A DNA stretch of 64,000 bases from contig NZ_CP049780.1 of the NCBI RefSeq assembly GCF_011193355.1, positions 5,437,803 to 5,501,802 on the forward strand, in the 5' to 3' direction. The first letter of the stretch is position 1. Each line of letters starts with the position of its first letter. This stretch comes from Streptomyces sp. JB150 (lineage in GTDB: Bacteria > Actinomycetota > Actinomycetes > Streptomycetales > Streptomycetaceae). A program made the translations under genes and the position numbers. This document shows positions 36,361-43,792 of this stretch, in pieces. A model generated the notes under the pieces. The model was not told the DNA's origin, ran no database searches, and worked only from the letters and a program-made list of their open reading frames with translations.

Positions 36361-36833
36361 TCTCCGACCGGCGAAGCCAGAGCTGTTACAGGTTTCTCTA
36401 CCTCATCAAGCCCCGGCTGCGCTCCGCTCCGCCGGGCGCGCTTCCCGGCTCCGCTGCGCGCTGCGCTCCTGCCTTCGGCCCGCTCCGCGCACGCTGCGCC
36501 GACGCGCGCCCACATGTGGATAGGGCCGGTGGCCATGAGTCGATCACCGCATTGCGCGGCGCCGGTCAGAACAATGCCTCCGGCGGGGGATCGGCCGGCA
36601 CCGGGATGGAGGGGGCGCCGTCGCCGACTGCGGCTCCGTGGGTGGCGTGCGCGGGGAGCTCCCATCCCGTCCACCGTCGACCCAGGCAAAGCCGAGCAGA
36701 CGCGGCCCATGGCGTCCAGGTCGTTCGTACAGTGGCGCGCTCCACCTGGACGCCATGAACCACGCCCGCTCCACGGTGTGTGGGTCGACGGCGGACGGGA
36801 TGGGAGCTGGGAAGGGTGGTGGTGACGAGCAAA
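36361..36833. other. Gene-free segment with a long hairpin
   Basis: No gene was recognised in these 473 bases. The first half is simple GC-rich sequence (repeats of gctccgc-like motifs near 36418-36500). The second half contains the 152-nt imperfect inverted repeat listed separately. The segment separates converging transcription units. Confidence 0.6.
36657..36808. repeat. 152-nt imperfect inverted repeat (long hairpin)
   Basis: The outer arms 36657-36684 and 36781-36808 pair over 28 bases with one mismatch. An inner pair 36708-36721 and 36744-36757 (catggcgtccaggt and its complement) is perfect over 14 bases, leaving a 22-nt apical loop. Internal loops of about 23 nt lie between the stems. 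Candidates are a single-strand origin, an unusual bidirectional terminator or a structured RNA. Confidence 0.85.
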
Positions 36834-37841
36834 TTACCGGCGACGGGCCTTCTTGGCCCCTGATCGTGCCTCTGAAATTTCGATGGACCTTTTGGTGAGG
36901 TAGCGCTGGAACTTGTCCTGCTCCAGAAGATCGGCGTACCTTGCGTCTGCTTGAAATTTGTAAGTGAGAAGCATGCGAATGTCAGTCGGGTCGCTGAGAT
37001 CTTTCCTCTGAGACAAGACGCCGCCGACTTTTGCCGTTATCGATTGTGCCGTAGATGGAATATCTGCCGCGTGCGGGTAGCTACTCAGTGCGGTGATTAG
37101 AATGTCGAAACTTCGACGCTCGTCCGTGATTGCAGAACTGGGTGCGCTGGTCTCGAAGAATTCGAACCACTCCACGTGCTGTTCCTGGTGTGTGACGGAC
37201 CCTGAGCGCGCGGAGTGCTCCAGTAGCGACTCTCGAAGGTCATGCAGAGATCCGTTCAGTGAAAATGGAACCTCAGTTCCTGGGCTTCTGATCATCCGGG
37301 TCATGCCGCGGACTAGGAACGCATAGCCGGCTGGCAGGTGGCTCGCGAGCGCCATCGCACCAGCAGCCGCTGAGACGTTGGCGCGCTCTAGCCTCTCCAG
37401 TGCGTCGGGCGACGAAACATATCCAGGAGCTATGGTCGACAGGAATGATCGTGGAACGAGGAGGTGGGAGGCGAACGTGTTAGCTTGGTGTTCTTGGCCA
37501 ACGCCGATTGCATTGGTCTTTTCTGGTATGTCTACGTCTGATTCGCCACTCTTCTGCGTGGTGTCACAGTGGATTGTCTCGACATGCCAGGGAAGCAAAA
37601 CGTGAGCGAGCTCATGAGCGAGCGTGAAGCGCATGCGACGCCGGTTTTGTATCTTCTTCAGGAAGATCTTAGGGCGATCGGAGTTCAAGTTAAGGGCAAC
37701 GCCGTCACAGCTGGAAGGCCAATCACACTCTTCGACAGATGCGTATAGTTCGGCGACGCTGAATATGTCGACTGGCGGACTCAGGTTAAGGCGATCGATG
37801 AGAGTAGCGGCTAGCCGCTTCTCGGGTGCGTCAGCTTTCAA
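36834..37841 (-). CDS. ImmA/IrrE-family (COG2856) metallopeptidase
   Basis: The 335-residue protein has the COG2856 zinc-peptidase core: MRFTLAHELAHVLLPWH with HELAH near residue 75, then EHQANTFASHLLVPR supplying the third ligand region. A C-terminal part of about 200 residues is unassigned. Family members cleave helix-turn-helix repressors (ImmA/ImmR of ICEBs1) or are parts of toxin-antitoxin modules. The start is a TTG at 37841, overlapping the previous gene by 11 bases. The GC content is well below the surroundings, indicating acquired cargo. It is the third gene of the toxin-like operon. Confidence 0.85.
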   Translation of the reverse strand: MKADAPEKRLAATLIDRLNLSPPVDIFSVAELYASVEECDWPSSCDGVALNLNSDRPKIFLKKIQNRRRMRFTLAHELAHVLLPWHVETIHCDTTQKSGESDVDIPEKTNAIGVGQEHQANTFASHLLVPRSFLSTIAPGYVSSPDALERLERANVSAAAGAMALASHLPAGYAFLVRGMTRMIRSPGTEVPFSLNGSLHDLRESLLEHSARSGSVTHQEQHVEWFEFFETSAPSSAITDERRSFDILITALSSYPHAADIPSTAQSITAKVGGVLSQRKDLSDPTDIRMLLTYKFQADARYADLLEQDKFQRYLTKRSIEISEARSGAKKARRR

Positions 37842-38160
37842 TTCGTCCGGTCTTAATCAGCCATTGCAGGACACTGGAGGCCTCTGCGTCATCCTTTGCT
37901 CTGGCCGCGAGGGCGACGGTCGATAGGTCGCCTGCCCTCTTCGGGGTGACTCCAGCGCGACGGCCGGCGAAGATGAAGCGCAGTGCGCTCGGCTGCTCCA
38001 CCCACAGCGAGTACTCTTCATCGGTCAGCCCCAGGTAGGCCGGGAGCGGTCCGAGGTCTTCGGTCGATTCATGCCAGGTTTGGACGTAATCGTCAATGTC
38101 GGACAGCAAGGCACTGCCGGACATCACCTGATCCGCATAGGTCGGCTGCCTGCTAGACAT
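37831..38160 (-). CDS. Small partner protein of the toxin-like operon (putative antitoxin)
   Basis: The 109-residue protein is acidic in its first half (SDIDDYVQTWHESTEDLG) and contains the pattern LGLTDEEYSLWVEQPSALRFI. I recall this pattern from small partner proteins beside toxin and ImmA/IrrE genes, but I cannot name a family. It has no obvious DNA-binding domain or membrane segment. The ATG at 38160 overlaps the toxin-like gene by 8 bases, and its stop overlaps the ImmA/IrrE start by 11, so the three genes are translationally coupled. By position it is the best antitoxin candidate; it does not resemble the colicin immunity protein Im3. Confidence 0.72.
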   Translation of the reverse strand: MSSRQPTYADQVMSGSALLSDIDDYVQTWHESTEDLGPLPAYLGLTDEEYSLWVEQPSALRFIFAGRRAGVTPKRAGDLSTVALAARAKDDAEASSVLQWLIKTGRIES

Positions 38161-38386
38161 CGATGCGCCTATCCTTCCTGGGATCTTTGATACGAACGCC
38201 GGACTGAGCATCTAGAGCGCCGAGATGGTATCCGCGGCTGTTGAAGACTTCGATCTCGCCATGCCGTCTGTCCCAAGTGTAGTAGCGCTGCTTGTCCTTG
38301 GACCGCCACCGCATCTCTCCGTTGAACGCGCCTAGGTACTCCTGATCGTCAAGGAAGCAAGGCTTTGGGCGCGGTATGTAGGACAA
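38153..38386 (-). CDS. Free-standing colicin E3-type ribonuclease domain (toxin candidate)
   Basis: The 77-residue product aligns along its length with the cytotoxic domain of colicin E3, which cuts 16S rRNA at the decoding site. The core YYTWDRRHGEIEVF matches YEWDSQHGELEGY of E3. The E3 catalytic residues D510, H513, E517 and R545 correspond here to D39, H42, E46 and R73, and YHLG...D and the I near the end also match. A TTG at 38386 has AGGAGG ten bases upstream and is preferred. The frame is open to another TTG at 38488 (111 residues), and that extension contains a TTA codon. No signal peptide or delivery domain is present, so it should act in the producing cell. Confidence 0.82.
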   Translation of the reverse strand: MSYIPRPKPCFLDDQEYLGAFNGEMRWRSKDKQRYYTWDRRHGEIEVFNSRGYHLGALDAQSGVRIKDPRKDRRIDV

Positions 38387-38567
38387 GCCCCGACCACCTC
38401 CTATGGCTCGTAGTAGCCGAGCTGATGTTAACGGTGATGGACCCTGGAGGGACAGGCTTTTGGCCAGCTGCACGTAGCCAACAGGCAACGCTCTGTTGAG
38501 GTGCGTCGCGGGTGTGAGCAGCTGAGGCGTGTCACGAGCGCGTGGACCGTGCGAGGGTGATCACCTT

Positions 38568-38585
38568 GGGCCGTCCCTGGGCCGT
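38568..38585 (+). repeat. Right copy of the 18-bp arm-type repeat
   Basis: This copy is identical to 26519-26536 and in the same orientation, 75 bases before attR. It lies upstream of the divergent rlmN and toxin operon starts, so binding here could also affect their transcription. Confidence 0.75.
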
Positions 38586-38660
38586 CCGAGGCCGCTCAAC
38601 GGCGCCCGCCGATAACCACTGCCGACAGTGGTGACGGACGACAGCCGCAGGTCACCCATG

Positions 38661-38704
38661 TGGATCTGCGACACTGGTACCACCATGCCCAAGCCCGGAG
38701 AACT
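38661..38704 (+). repeat. attR: right copy of the integration repeat
   Basis: This copy covers the region immediately upstream of rlmN, its ATG (38685) and its first seven codons. It differs from attL only at 38680-38681 (cc instead of gg). The change removes an AGGA sequence just before the start codon that is present in the attL copy. Confidence 0.92.
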
Positions 38705-39791
38705 CACTTTCGTCGCCCCGCGCGGAGCCAAGAAGCCGCCGCGGCACCTTGCCGATCTCTCGCCCGCGGAGCGGAAGGACGCGGTCGCCGAGATCGGTGA
38801 GAAGCCGTTCCGTGCCAAGCAGCTCTCGCAGCACTACTTCGCGCGGTACGCGCACGACCCGGAGCAGTGGACCGACATCCCGGCCGCCTCCCGCGAGAAG
38901 CTGCGCGAGGCGCTGTTCCCCGAGCTGATGACCGTCGTACGGCATCTGTCGACGGACGAGGGAACGACCCGCAAGACGCTGTGGCGGCTGTTCGACGGCA
39001 CGCTCGTGGAGTCGGTGCTGATGCGCTACCCGGACCGGGTGACCATGTGCATCAGCTCGCAGGCCGGGTGCGGCATGAACTGCCCCTTCTGCGCCACCGG
39101 CCAGGCGGGGCTCGACCGGAACCTGTCGACCGCCGAGATCGTGCACCAGATCGTGGACGGTATGCGGGCGCTGCGCGACGGCGAGGTGCCCGGGGGGCCC
39201 GCGCGGCTGTCGAACATCGTCTTCATGGGGATGGGCGAGCCGCTCGCCAACTACAAGCGGGTCGTCGGCGCCATCCGTGCCCTGACCGATCCCGCCCCCG
39301 ACGGGCTGGGGCTGTCGCAGCGCGGGATCACCGTGTCGACCGTCGGGCTCGTCCCGGCCATCCACCGGTTCGCCGACGAGGGCTTCAAGTGCCGGCTGGC
39401 GATCTCGCTGCACGCGCCCGACGACGAGCTGCGCGACACCCTGGTCCCGGTGAACACCCGGTGGAAGGTGCGCGAGGTGCTGGACGCGGGGTTCGAGTAC
39501 GCCGAGAAGTCCGGGCGCCGGCTGTCCATCGAGTACGCGCTGATCCGGGACATCAACGACCAGGCCTGGCGGGGCGACCGGCTGGGCCGGCTGCTCAAGG
39601 GCCGACCGGTGCACGTCAACCTCATCCCGCTGAACCCGACGCCCGGGTCGAAGTGGACCGCCTCGCGGCCCGAGGACGAGAAGGCGTTCGTCGAGGCCAT
39701 CGCCGCGCACGGGGTGCCGGTGACGATCCGGGACACCCGTGGTCAGGAGATCGACGGGGCGTGTGGTCAGCTCGCCGCCACCGAACGGTAG
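38685..39791 (+). CDS. rlmN: RlmN, 23S rRNA A2503 / tRNA A37 C2-methyltransferase
   Basis: RlmN is a radical-SAM enzyme that methylates adenosine 2503 in 23S rRNA and A37 in some tRNAs. The 368-residue product has the iron-sulfur motif CGMNCPFC (about residues 134-141), preceded by the conserved CISSQAGC, and the methylated-cysteine tail GACGQLA. The ATG at 38685 is the family start (MPKPGELTF). The 5' end is supplied by the integrated element's attR, so coding sequence is intact but the upstream promoter and leader are element-derived. Confidence 0.95.
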   Translation: MPKPGELTFVAPRGAKKPPRHLADLSPAERKDAVAEIGEKPFRAKQLSQHYFARYAHDPEQWTDIPAASREKLREALFPELMTVVRHLSTDEGTTRKTLWRLFDGTLVESVLMRYPDRVTMCISSQAGCGMNCPFCATGQAGLDRNLSTAEIVHQIVDGMRALRDGEVPGGPARLSNIVFMGMGEPLANYKRVVGAIRALTDPAPDGLGLSQRGITVSTVGLVPAIHRFADEGFKCRLAISLHAPDDELRDTLVPVNTRWKVREVLDAGFEYAEKSGRRLSIEYALIRDINDQAWRGDRLGRLLKGRPVHVNLIPLNPTPGSKWTASRPEDEKAFVEAIAAHGVPVTIRDTRGQEIDGACGQLAATER

Positions 39792-39820
39792 TCTGACGGG
39801 CGTAAGTACATCTGCATATT

Positions 39821-39910
39821 CCGACAGGGGAGCGCCACAGCGCTGAGAGTGCGGCACCCGGCCGCAGACCCTCCGAACCTGGCCCAGGTCATTCTGGGTA
39901 GGGAGATCGG
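39821..39910 (+). promoter_or_regulatory. TPP riboswitch (THI element)
   Basis: The aptamer shows all conserved THI parts: a closing P1 helix (ccga 39821-39824 with tcgg 39907-39910), gggGAGcgcc, CTGAGA at 39843-39848, gaccct near 39867 and GAACCTG near 39875, followed by the P4/P5 closing tagggag. It lies upstream of the thiamine transporter genes, the expected target. Confidence 0.95.
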
Positions 39911-39929
39911 TCATCACTCGAGCTGTTGC

Positions 39930-39975
39930 GCCCCGCCCGGGAGCCCCGGATTCCCCCGAGGCTCCCGGGCGGGGC
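39930..39975 (+). terminator. 16-bp hairpin in the riboswitch expression platform
   Basis: A perfect 16-bp GC stem (39930-39945 with 39960-39975) with a 14-nt loop separates the aptamer from the thiB ribosome binding site (aggagg, about 39998-40003). Since the binding site is outside the hairpin, control by transcription termination is more likely than occlusion of translation. Confidence 0.75.
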
Positions 39976-40010
39976 CGCGTCTCTTCCTGGTCCCTCCAGG
40001 AGGAATTCCA

Positions 40011-41099
40011 GTGAGCATCACCAAGAAGGCCACGATCCTGGCCGTCGGACTCGGTCTGGTCACGCTGTCCGCCTGCGGGTCGTCCGACGGCGACCAGGCG
40101 TCCGGCGGCGGCTCCGGATCCCGGACCGTCACGCTCGTCAGCCACAACTCGTGGGCCGTCTCGAAGGACGTCCTCGCCGCCTTCGAGAAGAAGTCCGGCT
40201 ACAAGGTCAGGGTGCTGGAGGACGGCGACGCCGGGCAGGCCGTCAACAAGGCGATCCTGACCAAGGACAACCCGCAGGGCGACGTCTTCTTCGGCGTCGA
40301 CAACACCCTGCTCTCCCGCGCCCTCGACAACGGCCTCTTCCAGCCGTACGAGGCGAAGGGCTCCGACCTGATCCGGTCCGAGTACCGCGCCGACGAGGCG
40401 GAGCACCGGGTCACGCCCGTCGACACCGGCGACATCTGCGTCAACTACGACAAGGCGTACTTCAGCGAGAAGAAGCTGACCCCGCCGGACTCCTTCGACG
40501 ACCTGATCAAGCCGGAGTACAAGAACCTGCTGGTCACCGAGAACCCGTCCACCTCCTCGCCGGGCCTCGGCTTCCTGCTCGGCACCGCCGCGCGGTACGG
40601 CGACGACGGCTGGCGGGACTACTGGAAGAAGCTCAAGGCCAACGGCGTGAAGGTCGTCGACGGCTGGGAGCAGGCGTACAACGAGGAGTTCTCCGGTTCC
40701 GCCGGCGGGAAGAAGGCCGACGCCGACCGGCCGCTCGTCGTGTCGTACGCCTCCTCGCCGCCGGCCGAGGTGATCTACGCCGACCCGAAGCCGAAGACCG
40801 CACCGACCGGCGTCGCCGAGGACACCTGCTTCCGCCAGGTCGAGTACGCCGGGCTGCTGAGCAACGCGGAGAACCCCGAGGGCGGCAAGGCGCTCCTGGA
40901 CTTCCTGATCGGCAAGGAGTTCCAGGAGGACATGCCGCTGAACATGTTCGTCTACCCGGTGCGGGAGGGCGCGAAGGTGCCCGAGGAGTTCACGACGTAC
41001 GGCCCGCAGGCCGAGGACCCCGAGACCATGGACCCGGCGAAGATCGCCGACAACCGTGACGACTGGGTCAAGTCGTGGACCTCGCTCGTACTGAAGTAA
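40011..41099 (+). CDS. thiB: Thiamine ABC transporter substrate-binding lipoprotein
   Basis: The 362-residue protein is a secreted, lipid-anchored binding protein. It has an N-terminal signal sequence with lipobox LSAC (LVTLSACGSS). The mature part resembles ThiB: VTLVSHNSWAVSKDVLAAFE, LEDGDAGQAVNKAILTKDN and DVFFGVDNTLLSRALDNGLF. The start is a GTG at 40011 with AGGAGG upstream. It is under a TPP riboswitch, which strongly supports thiamine or a thiamine phosphate as ligand. The permease gene overlaps its end. Confidence 0.92.
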   Translation: MSITKKATILAVGLGLVTLSACGSSDGDQASGGGSGSRTVTLVSHNSWAVSKDVLAAFEKKSGYKVRVLEDGDAGQAVNKAILTKDNPQGDVFFGVDNTLLSRALDNGLFQPYEAKGSDLIRSEYRADEAEHRVTPVDTGDICVNYDKAYFSEKKLTPPDSFDDLIKPEYKNLLVTENPSTSSPGLGFLLGTAARYGDDGWRDYWKKLKANGVKVVDGWEQAYNEEFSGSAGGKKADADRPLVVSYASSPPAEVIYADPKPKTAPTGVAEDTCFRQVEYAGLLSNAENPEGGKALLDFLIGKEFQEDMPLNMFVYPVREGAKVPEEFTTYGPQAEDPETMDPAKIADNRDDWVKSWTSLVLK

Positions 41100-42748
41100 C
41101 CCCCCGCCGGGGCGGCGCGAAGAGCGCGGCGGCGCGGCTCGGGCTCATGGCCCTGCCCGTCGCGTTCTTCGCCGTCTTCTTCGCCTGGCCCGTCGCCGCG
41201 ATCGTCGCCCGCGGCCTGAACGCCGACGGGTCCTGGCAGCTCGGGCGGCTCGTCGACGTGCCCGCCGACCCCGCCGTCCGGCACGTGCTGTGGTTCACCA
41301 CTTGGCAGGCGCTCGCCTCCACCGCGCTCACCCTGCTGCTCGCGCTGCCCGCCGCGTACGTCTTCGCCCGCCTCGACTTCCCCGGCAAGCAGCTGCTGCG
41401 GGCGGTGGTGACCGTGCCGTTCGTGCTGCCCACGGTCGTGGCCGGTACGGCCTTCCTGGCGCTGCTCGGGCGCGGCGGACTGCTGGACGAGTTGTGGGGC
41501 GTACGGCTGGACACCACCGTGTGGGCGATCCTGCTCGCGCACGTGTTCTTCAACTACGCGGTCGTCGTCCGCACCGTCGGCGGGCTGTGGGCGCAGCTCG
41601 ACCCGCGGCAGGAGGAGGCCGCGCGGATGCTCGGCGCGTCCCGGTGGGCGGCCTGGCGGCAGATCACCCTGCCCGCGCTCGCGCCCGCCGTGGCCGCCGC
41701 CGCGCTGATGGTGTTCCTGTTCACCTTCACCTCCTTCGGCGTGGTGCAGATCCTCGGCGGGCCCGCGTTCTCCACCCTGGAGGTCGAGATCTACCGGCAG
41801 ACGTCGGAGATCTTCGACCTGTCCACGGCCGCGGTGCTCACCCTCGTGCAGTTCGCGGCGGTCGGCGCGATCCTCGCCGTGCACGCCCGGACGGTACGGC
41901 GGCGGGAGAGCGCGCTGCGGCTGGTGGACGCGGCGGTCACCGCGCGCCGGCCGCGCGGGGCCGGGCAGTGGGCGCTGCTGGCCGGGGTCCTCGTCACCAT
42001 CGCCCTGCTGCTGGTGCTGCCGCTGGCGGTGCTGGTGCAGCGCTCCCTCGACGCGCCCGGCTTCCTGTACTACGAGGCGCTGACCCGCGCGGACGGCGGC
42101 ACCTTCCTGGTCCCGCCGATCGAGGCGATCGGCAACTCGCTGCGGTACGCCCTCGCCGCGACCGCCATCGCCGTCGTGATCGGCGGACTCGCCGCGGCGG
42201 CGCTGACCCGGCGCGACGCCGGGCGGTTCGTGCGCGGGTTCGACGCGCTGCTGATGCTGCCGCTCGGCGTGTCCGCCGTCACCGTCGGCTTCGGCTTCCT
42301 CATCGCGCTCGACGAGCCGCCGCTGGACCTGCGCGCCTCGTGGATCCTGGTGCCGCTCGCGCAGGCGCTGGTCGGGGTGCCGTTCGTGGTGCGCACGATG
42401 CTGCCCGTGCTGCGCGCGGTGGACGTCCGGCTGCGGGAGGCGGCGGCGGTGCTCGGCGCCTCGCCGTGGCGGGTGTGGCGCGAGGTCGACCTGCCGATGG
42501 TGCGGCGGGCGCTGCTGGTCGCGGCCGGGTTCGCGTTCGCCGTGTCGCTCGGGGAGTTCGGGGCGACCGTGTTCATCGCGCGCCCCGACAACCCCACGCT
42601 GCCGGTCGCCGTGGCGCGGCTGCTGGGACGGCCCGGCGACCTCAACTACGGGCAGGCGATGGCCCTGTCGACGATTCTGATGGTGGTGTGCGCGGTGGCG
42701 CTGCTGGTGCTGGAGCGGCTGCGGACCGACCGGACGGGGGAGTTCTGA
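41075..42748 (+). CDS. thiP: Thiamine ABC transporter permease
   Basis: The 557-residue protein is a fused double-domain permease with about twelve membrane segments. Two EAA loops that contact the ATPase are visible: EEAARMLGASRWAAWRQI (about residue 185) and REAAAVLGASPWRVWREV (about 455). This two-in-one layout is typical of ThiP. The GTG at 41075 overlaps thiB by 25 bases; an internal ATG at 41147 is the alternative and would shorten the cytoplasmic lead before the first membrane segment. The stop overlaps the ATPase start. Confidence 0.9.
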   Translation: MDLARTEVTPRRGGAKSAAARLGLMALPVAFFAVFFAWPVAAIVARGLNADGSWQLGRLVDVPADPAVRHVLWFTTWQALASTALTLLLALPAAYVFARLDFPGKQLLRAVVTVPFVLPTVVAGTAFLALLGRGGLLDELWGVRLDTTVWAILLAHVFFNYAVVVRTVGGLWAQLDPRQEEAARMLGASRWAAWRQITLPALAPAVAAAALMVFLFTFTSFGVVQILGGPAFSTLEVEIYRQTSEIFDLSTAAVLTLVQFAAVGAILAVHARTVRRRESALRLVDAAVTARRPRGAGQWALLAGVLVTIALLLVLPLAVLVQRSLDAPGFLYYEALTRADGGTFLVPPIEAIGNSLRYALAATAIAVVIGGLAAAALTRRDAGRFVRGFDALLMLPLGVSAVTVGFGFLIALDEPPLDLRASWILVPLAQALVGVPFVVRTMLPVLRAVDVRLREAAAVLGASPWRVWREVDLPMVRRALLVAAGFAFAVSLGEFGATVFIARPDNPTLPVAVARLLGRPGDLNYGQAMALSTILMVVCAVALLVLERLRTDRTGEF

Positions 42749-43767
42749 TGCTGCTGCGGGTCGAGGGCGCGACGGTGCGGTTCGGCGGGCGGGCCGTGCT
42801 CGACGCGGTCGATCTCGCCGTCGCCGAGCACGAGGTGGTGTGCGTGCTCGGGCCCAGCGGCAGCGGCAAGTCCACGCTGCTGCGGGCGGTGGCCGGGCTG
42901 CAGGGCCTGGACGCCGGGCGGGTGGTGCTGGACGGGCGCGACCAGACGGGGGTGCCCGCGCACCGGCGCGAACTCGGGCTGATGTTCCAGGACCATCAGC
43001 TGTTCCCGCAGCGGGACGTGGGCGGCAACGTGGCCTTCGGGCTGCGGATGCACGGCGTTCCCCGGCGGCAGCAGGAGGAGCGCGTACGGGAGTTGCTGGA
43101 CCTCGTCGGGCTGCCGGGCGCCGGCCGGCGGGCCGTGGCCGCGCTCTCCGGCGGCGAGCAGCAGCGGGTCGCGCTGGCCCGCGCGCTCGCGCCCCGGCCA
43201 CGGCTGCTGATGCTGGACGAACCGCTGGGCCAGCTCGACCGGTCGCTGCGGGAACGGCTGGTGGTGGAACTCCGGGAGCTGTTCGGCCGGCTCGGCACCA
43301 CCGTGCTCGCGGTCACCCACGACCAGGGCGAGGCGTTCGCGCTCGCCGACCGGGTCGTGGTGATGCGGGACGGGCGGATCGCCCAGTCCGGGACGCCCCT
43401 TCAGGTGTGGCAGCGGCCGGCGGACGCGTTCGTGGCCCGCTTCCTCGGCTTCGAGAACGTGGTCGACGCCACCGTCGCCGGACAGGCCGCCGCCACCCCC
43501 TGGGGCAAGGTGCCGGTTCCCGAGGGCGCCGCCCAGGGGGCGCGCACCCTGCTCGTCCGGCCCGCCGGGGTGCGCCTGGTGGCCCCCGACGCCGGGCTGC
43601 GGTGCGCGGTCGCCGCCCGCACCTTCAAGGGCACCCATGTCGCCGTGCACCTCCAGCCGGAGGACGCCCCGCGCCTGGAGGCGGCGTGCGCGCTGCGGTC
43701 GGCGCCGGAGGTCGGGGACGTGGTCGGCGTGGAGTTCGACGTGGCCGAAATCGTGGTGCTCGACTGA
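42748..43767 (+). CDS. thiQ: Thiamine ABC transporter ATPase
   Basis: The 339-residue ATPase powers the permease. It has Walker A GPSGSGKST (about residues 35-43), Q-loop FQDHQLF, signature LSGGEQQR, Walker B LLMLDEP and the H-loop (AVTHDQ). Residues after about 240 form an extra regulatory/TOBE-like domain, making it longer than E. coli ThiQ (about 230). A reading frame open far upstream (to 41290) is only an antiparallel-frame artefact within the permease gene; the ATG at 42748 overlaps the permease stop by one base. Confidence 0.92.
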   Translation: MLLRVEGATVRFGGRAVLDAVDLAVAEHEVVCVLGPSGSGKSTLLRAVAGLQGLDAGRVVLDGRDQTGVPAHRRELGLMFQDHQLFPQRDVGGNVAFGLRMHGVPRRQQEERVRELLDLVGLPGAGRRAVAALSGGEQQRVALARALAPRPRLLMLDEPLGQLDRSLRERLVVELRELFGRLGTTVLAVTHDQGEAFALADRVVVMRDGRIAQSGTPLQVWQRPADAFVARFLGFENVVDATVAGQAAATPWGKVPVPEGAAQGARTLLVRPAGVRLVAPDAGLRCAVAARTFKGTHVAVHLQPEDAPRLEAACALRSAPEVGDVVGVEFDVAEIVVLD

Positions 43768-43792
43768 GCGAGCCGATCATAGGGTGCGGGTC

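Larger units (their letters stand above)
26404..38704. mobile_element. Integrated pSAM2-type AICE at the 5' end of rlmN
   Basis: A 12.3-kb element lies between cdsA and rlmN. It is bounded by direct repeats (26404-26447 and 38661-38704, 42 of 44 bases identical). It contains the full AICE gene set: tyrosine integrase, Xis, RepSA-like rolling-circle initiator, FtsK/TraB-type translocase, small spread proteins, a KorSA/GntR regulator and a Nudix remnant. The integrase-xis-rep end abuts the left repeat region. The right end carries lower-GC cargo (toxin-like operon). The target is not a tRNA gene but the start of a 23S rRNA/tRNA methyltransferase gene. No inactivation of int, rep or tra is visible, so it may be mobile. 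Confidence 0.93.

Noticed and set aside
36418..36500. Coding sequence in the simple GC-rich stretch after the Nudix remnant
   Set aside because: The predicted peptide is Arg/Pro/Ala low-complexity, with no ribosome binding site or family character.
41290..42747. An 825-residue frame reading through the permease into the ATPase
   Set aside because: The upstream part is out of frame with the permease and is low-complexity; the ATPase begins at the ATG 42748 overlapping the permease stop.
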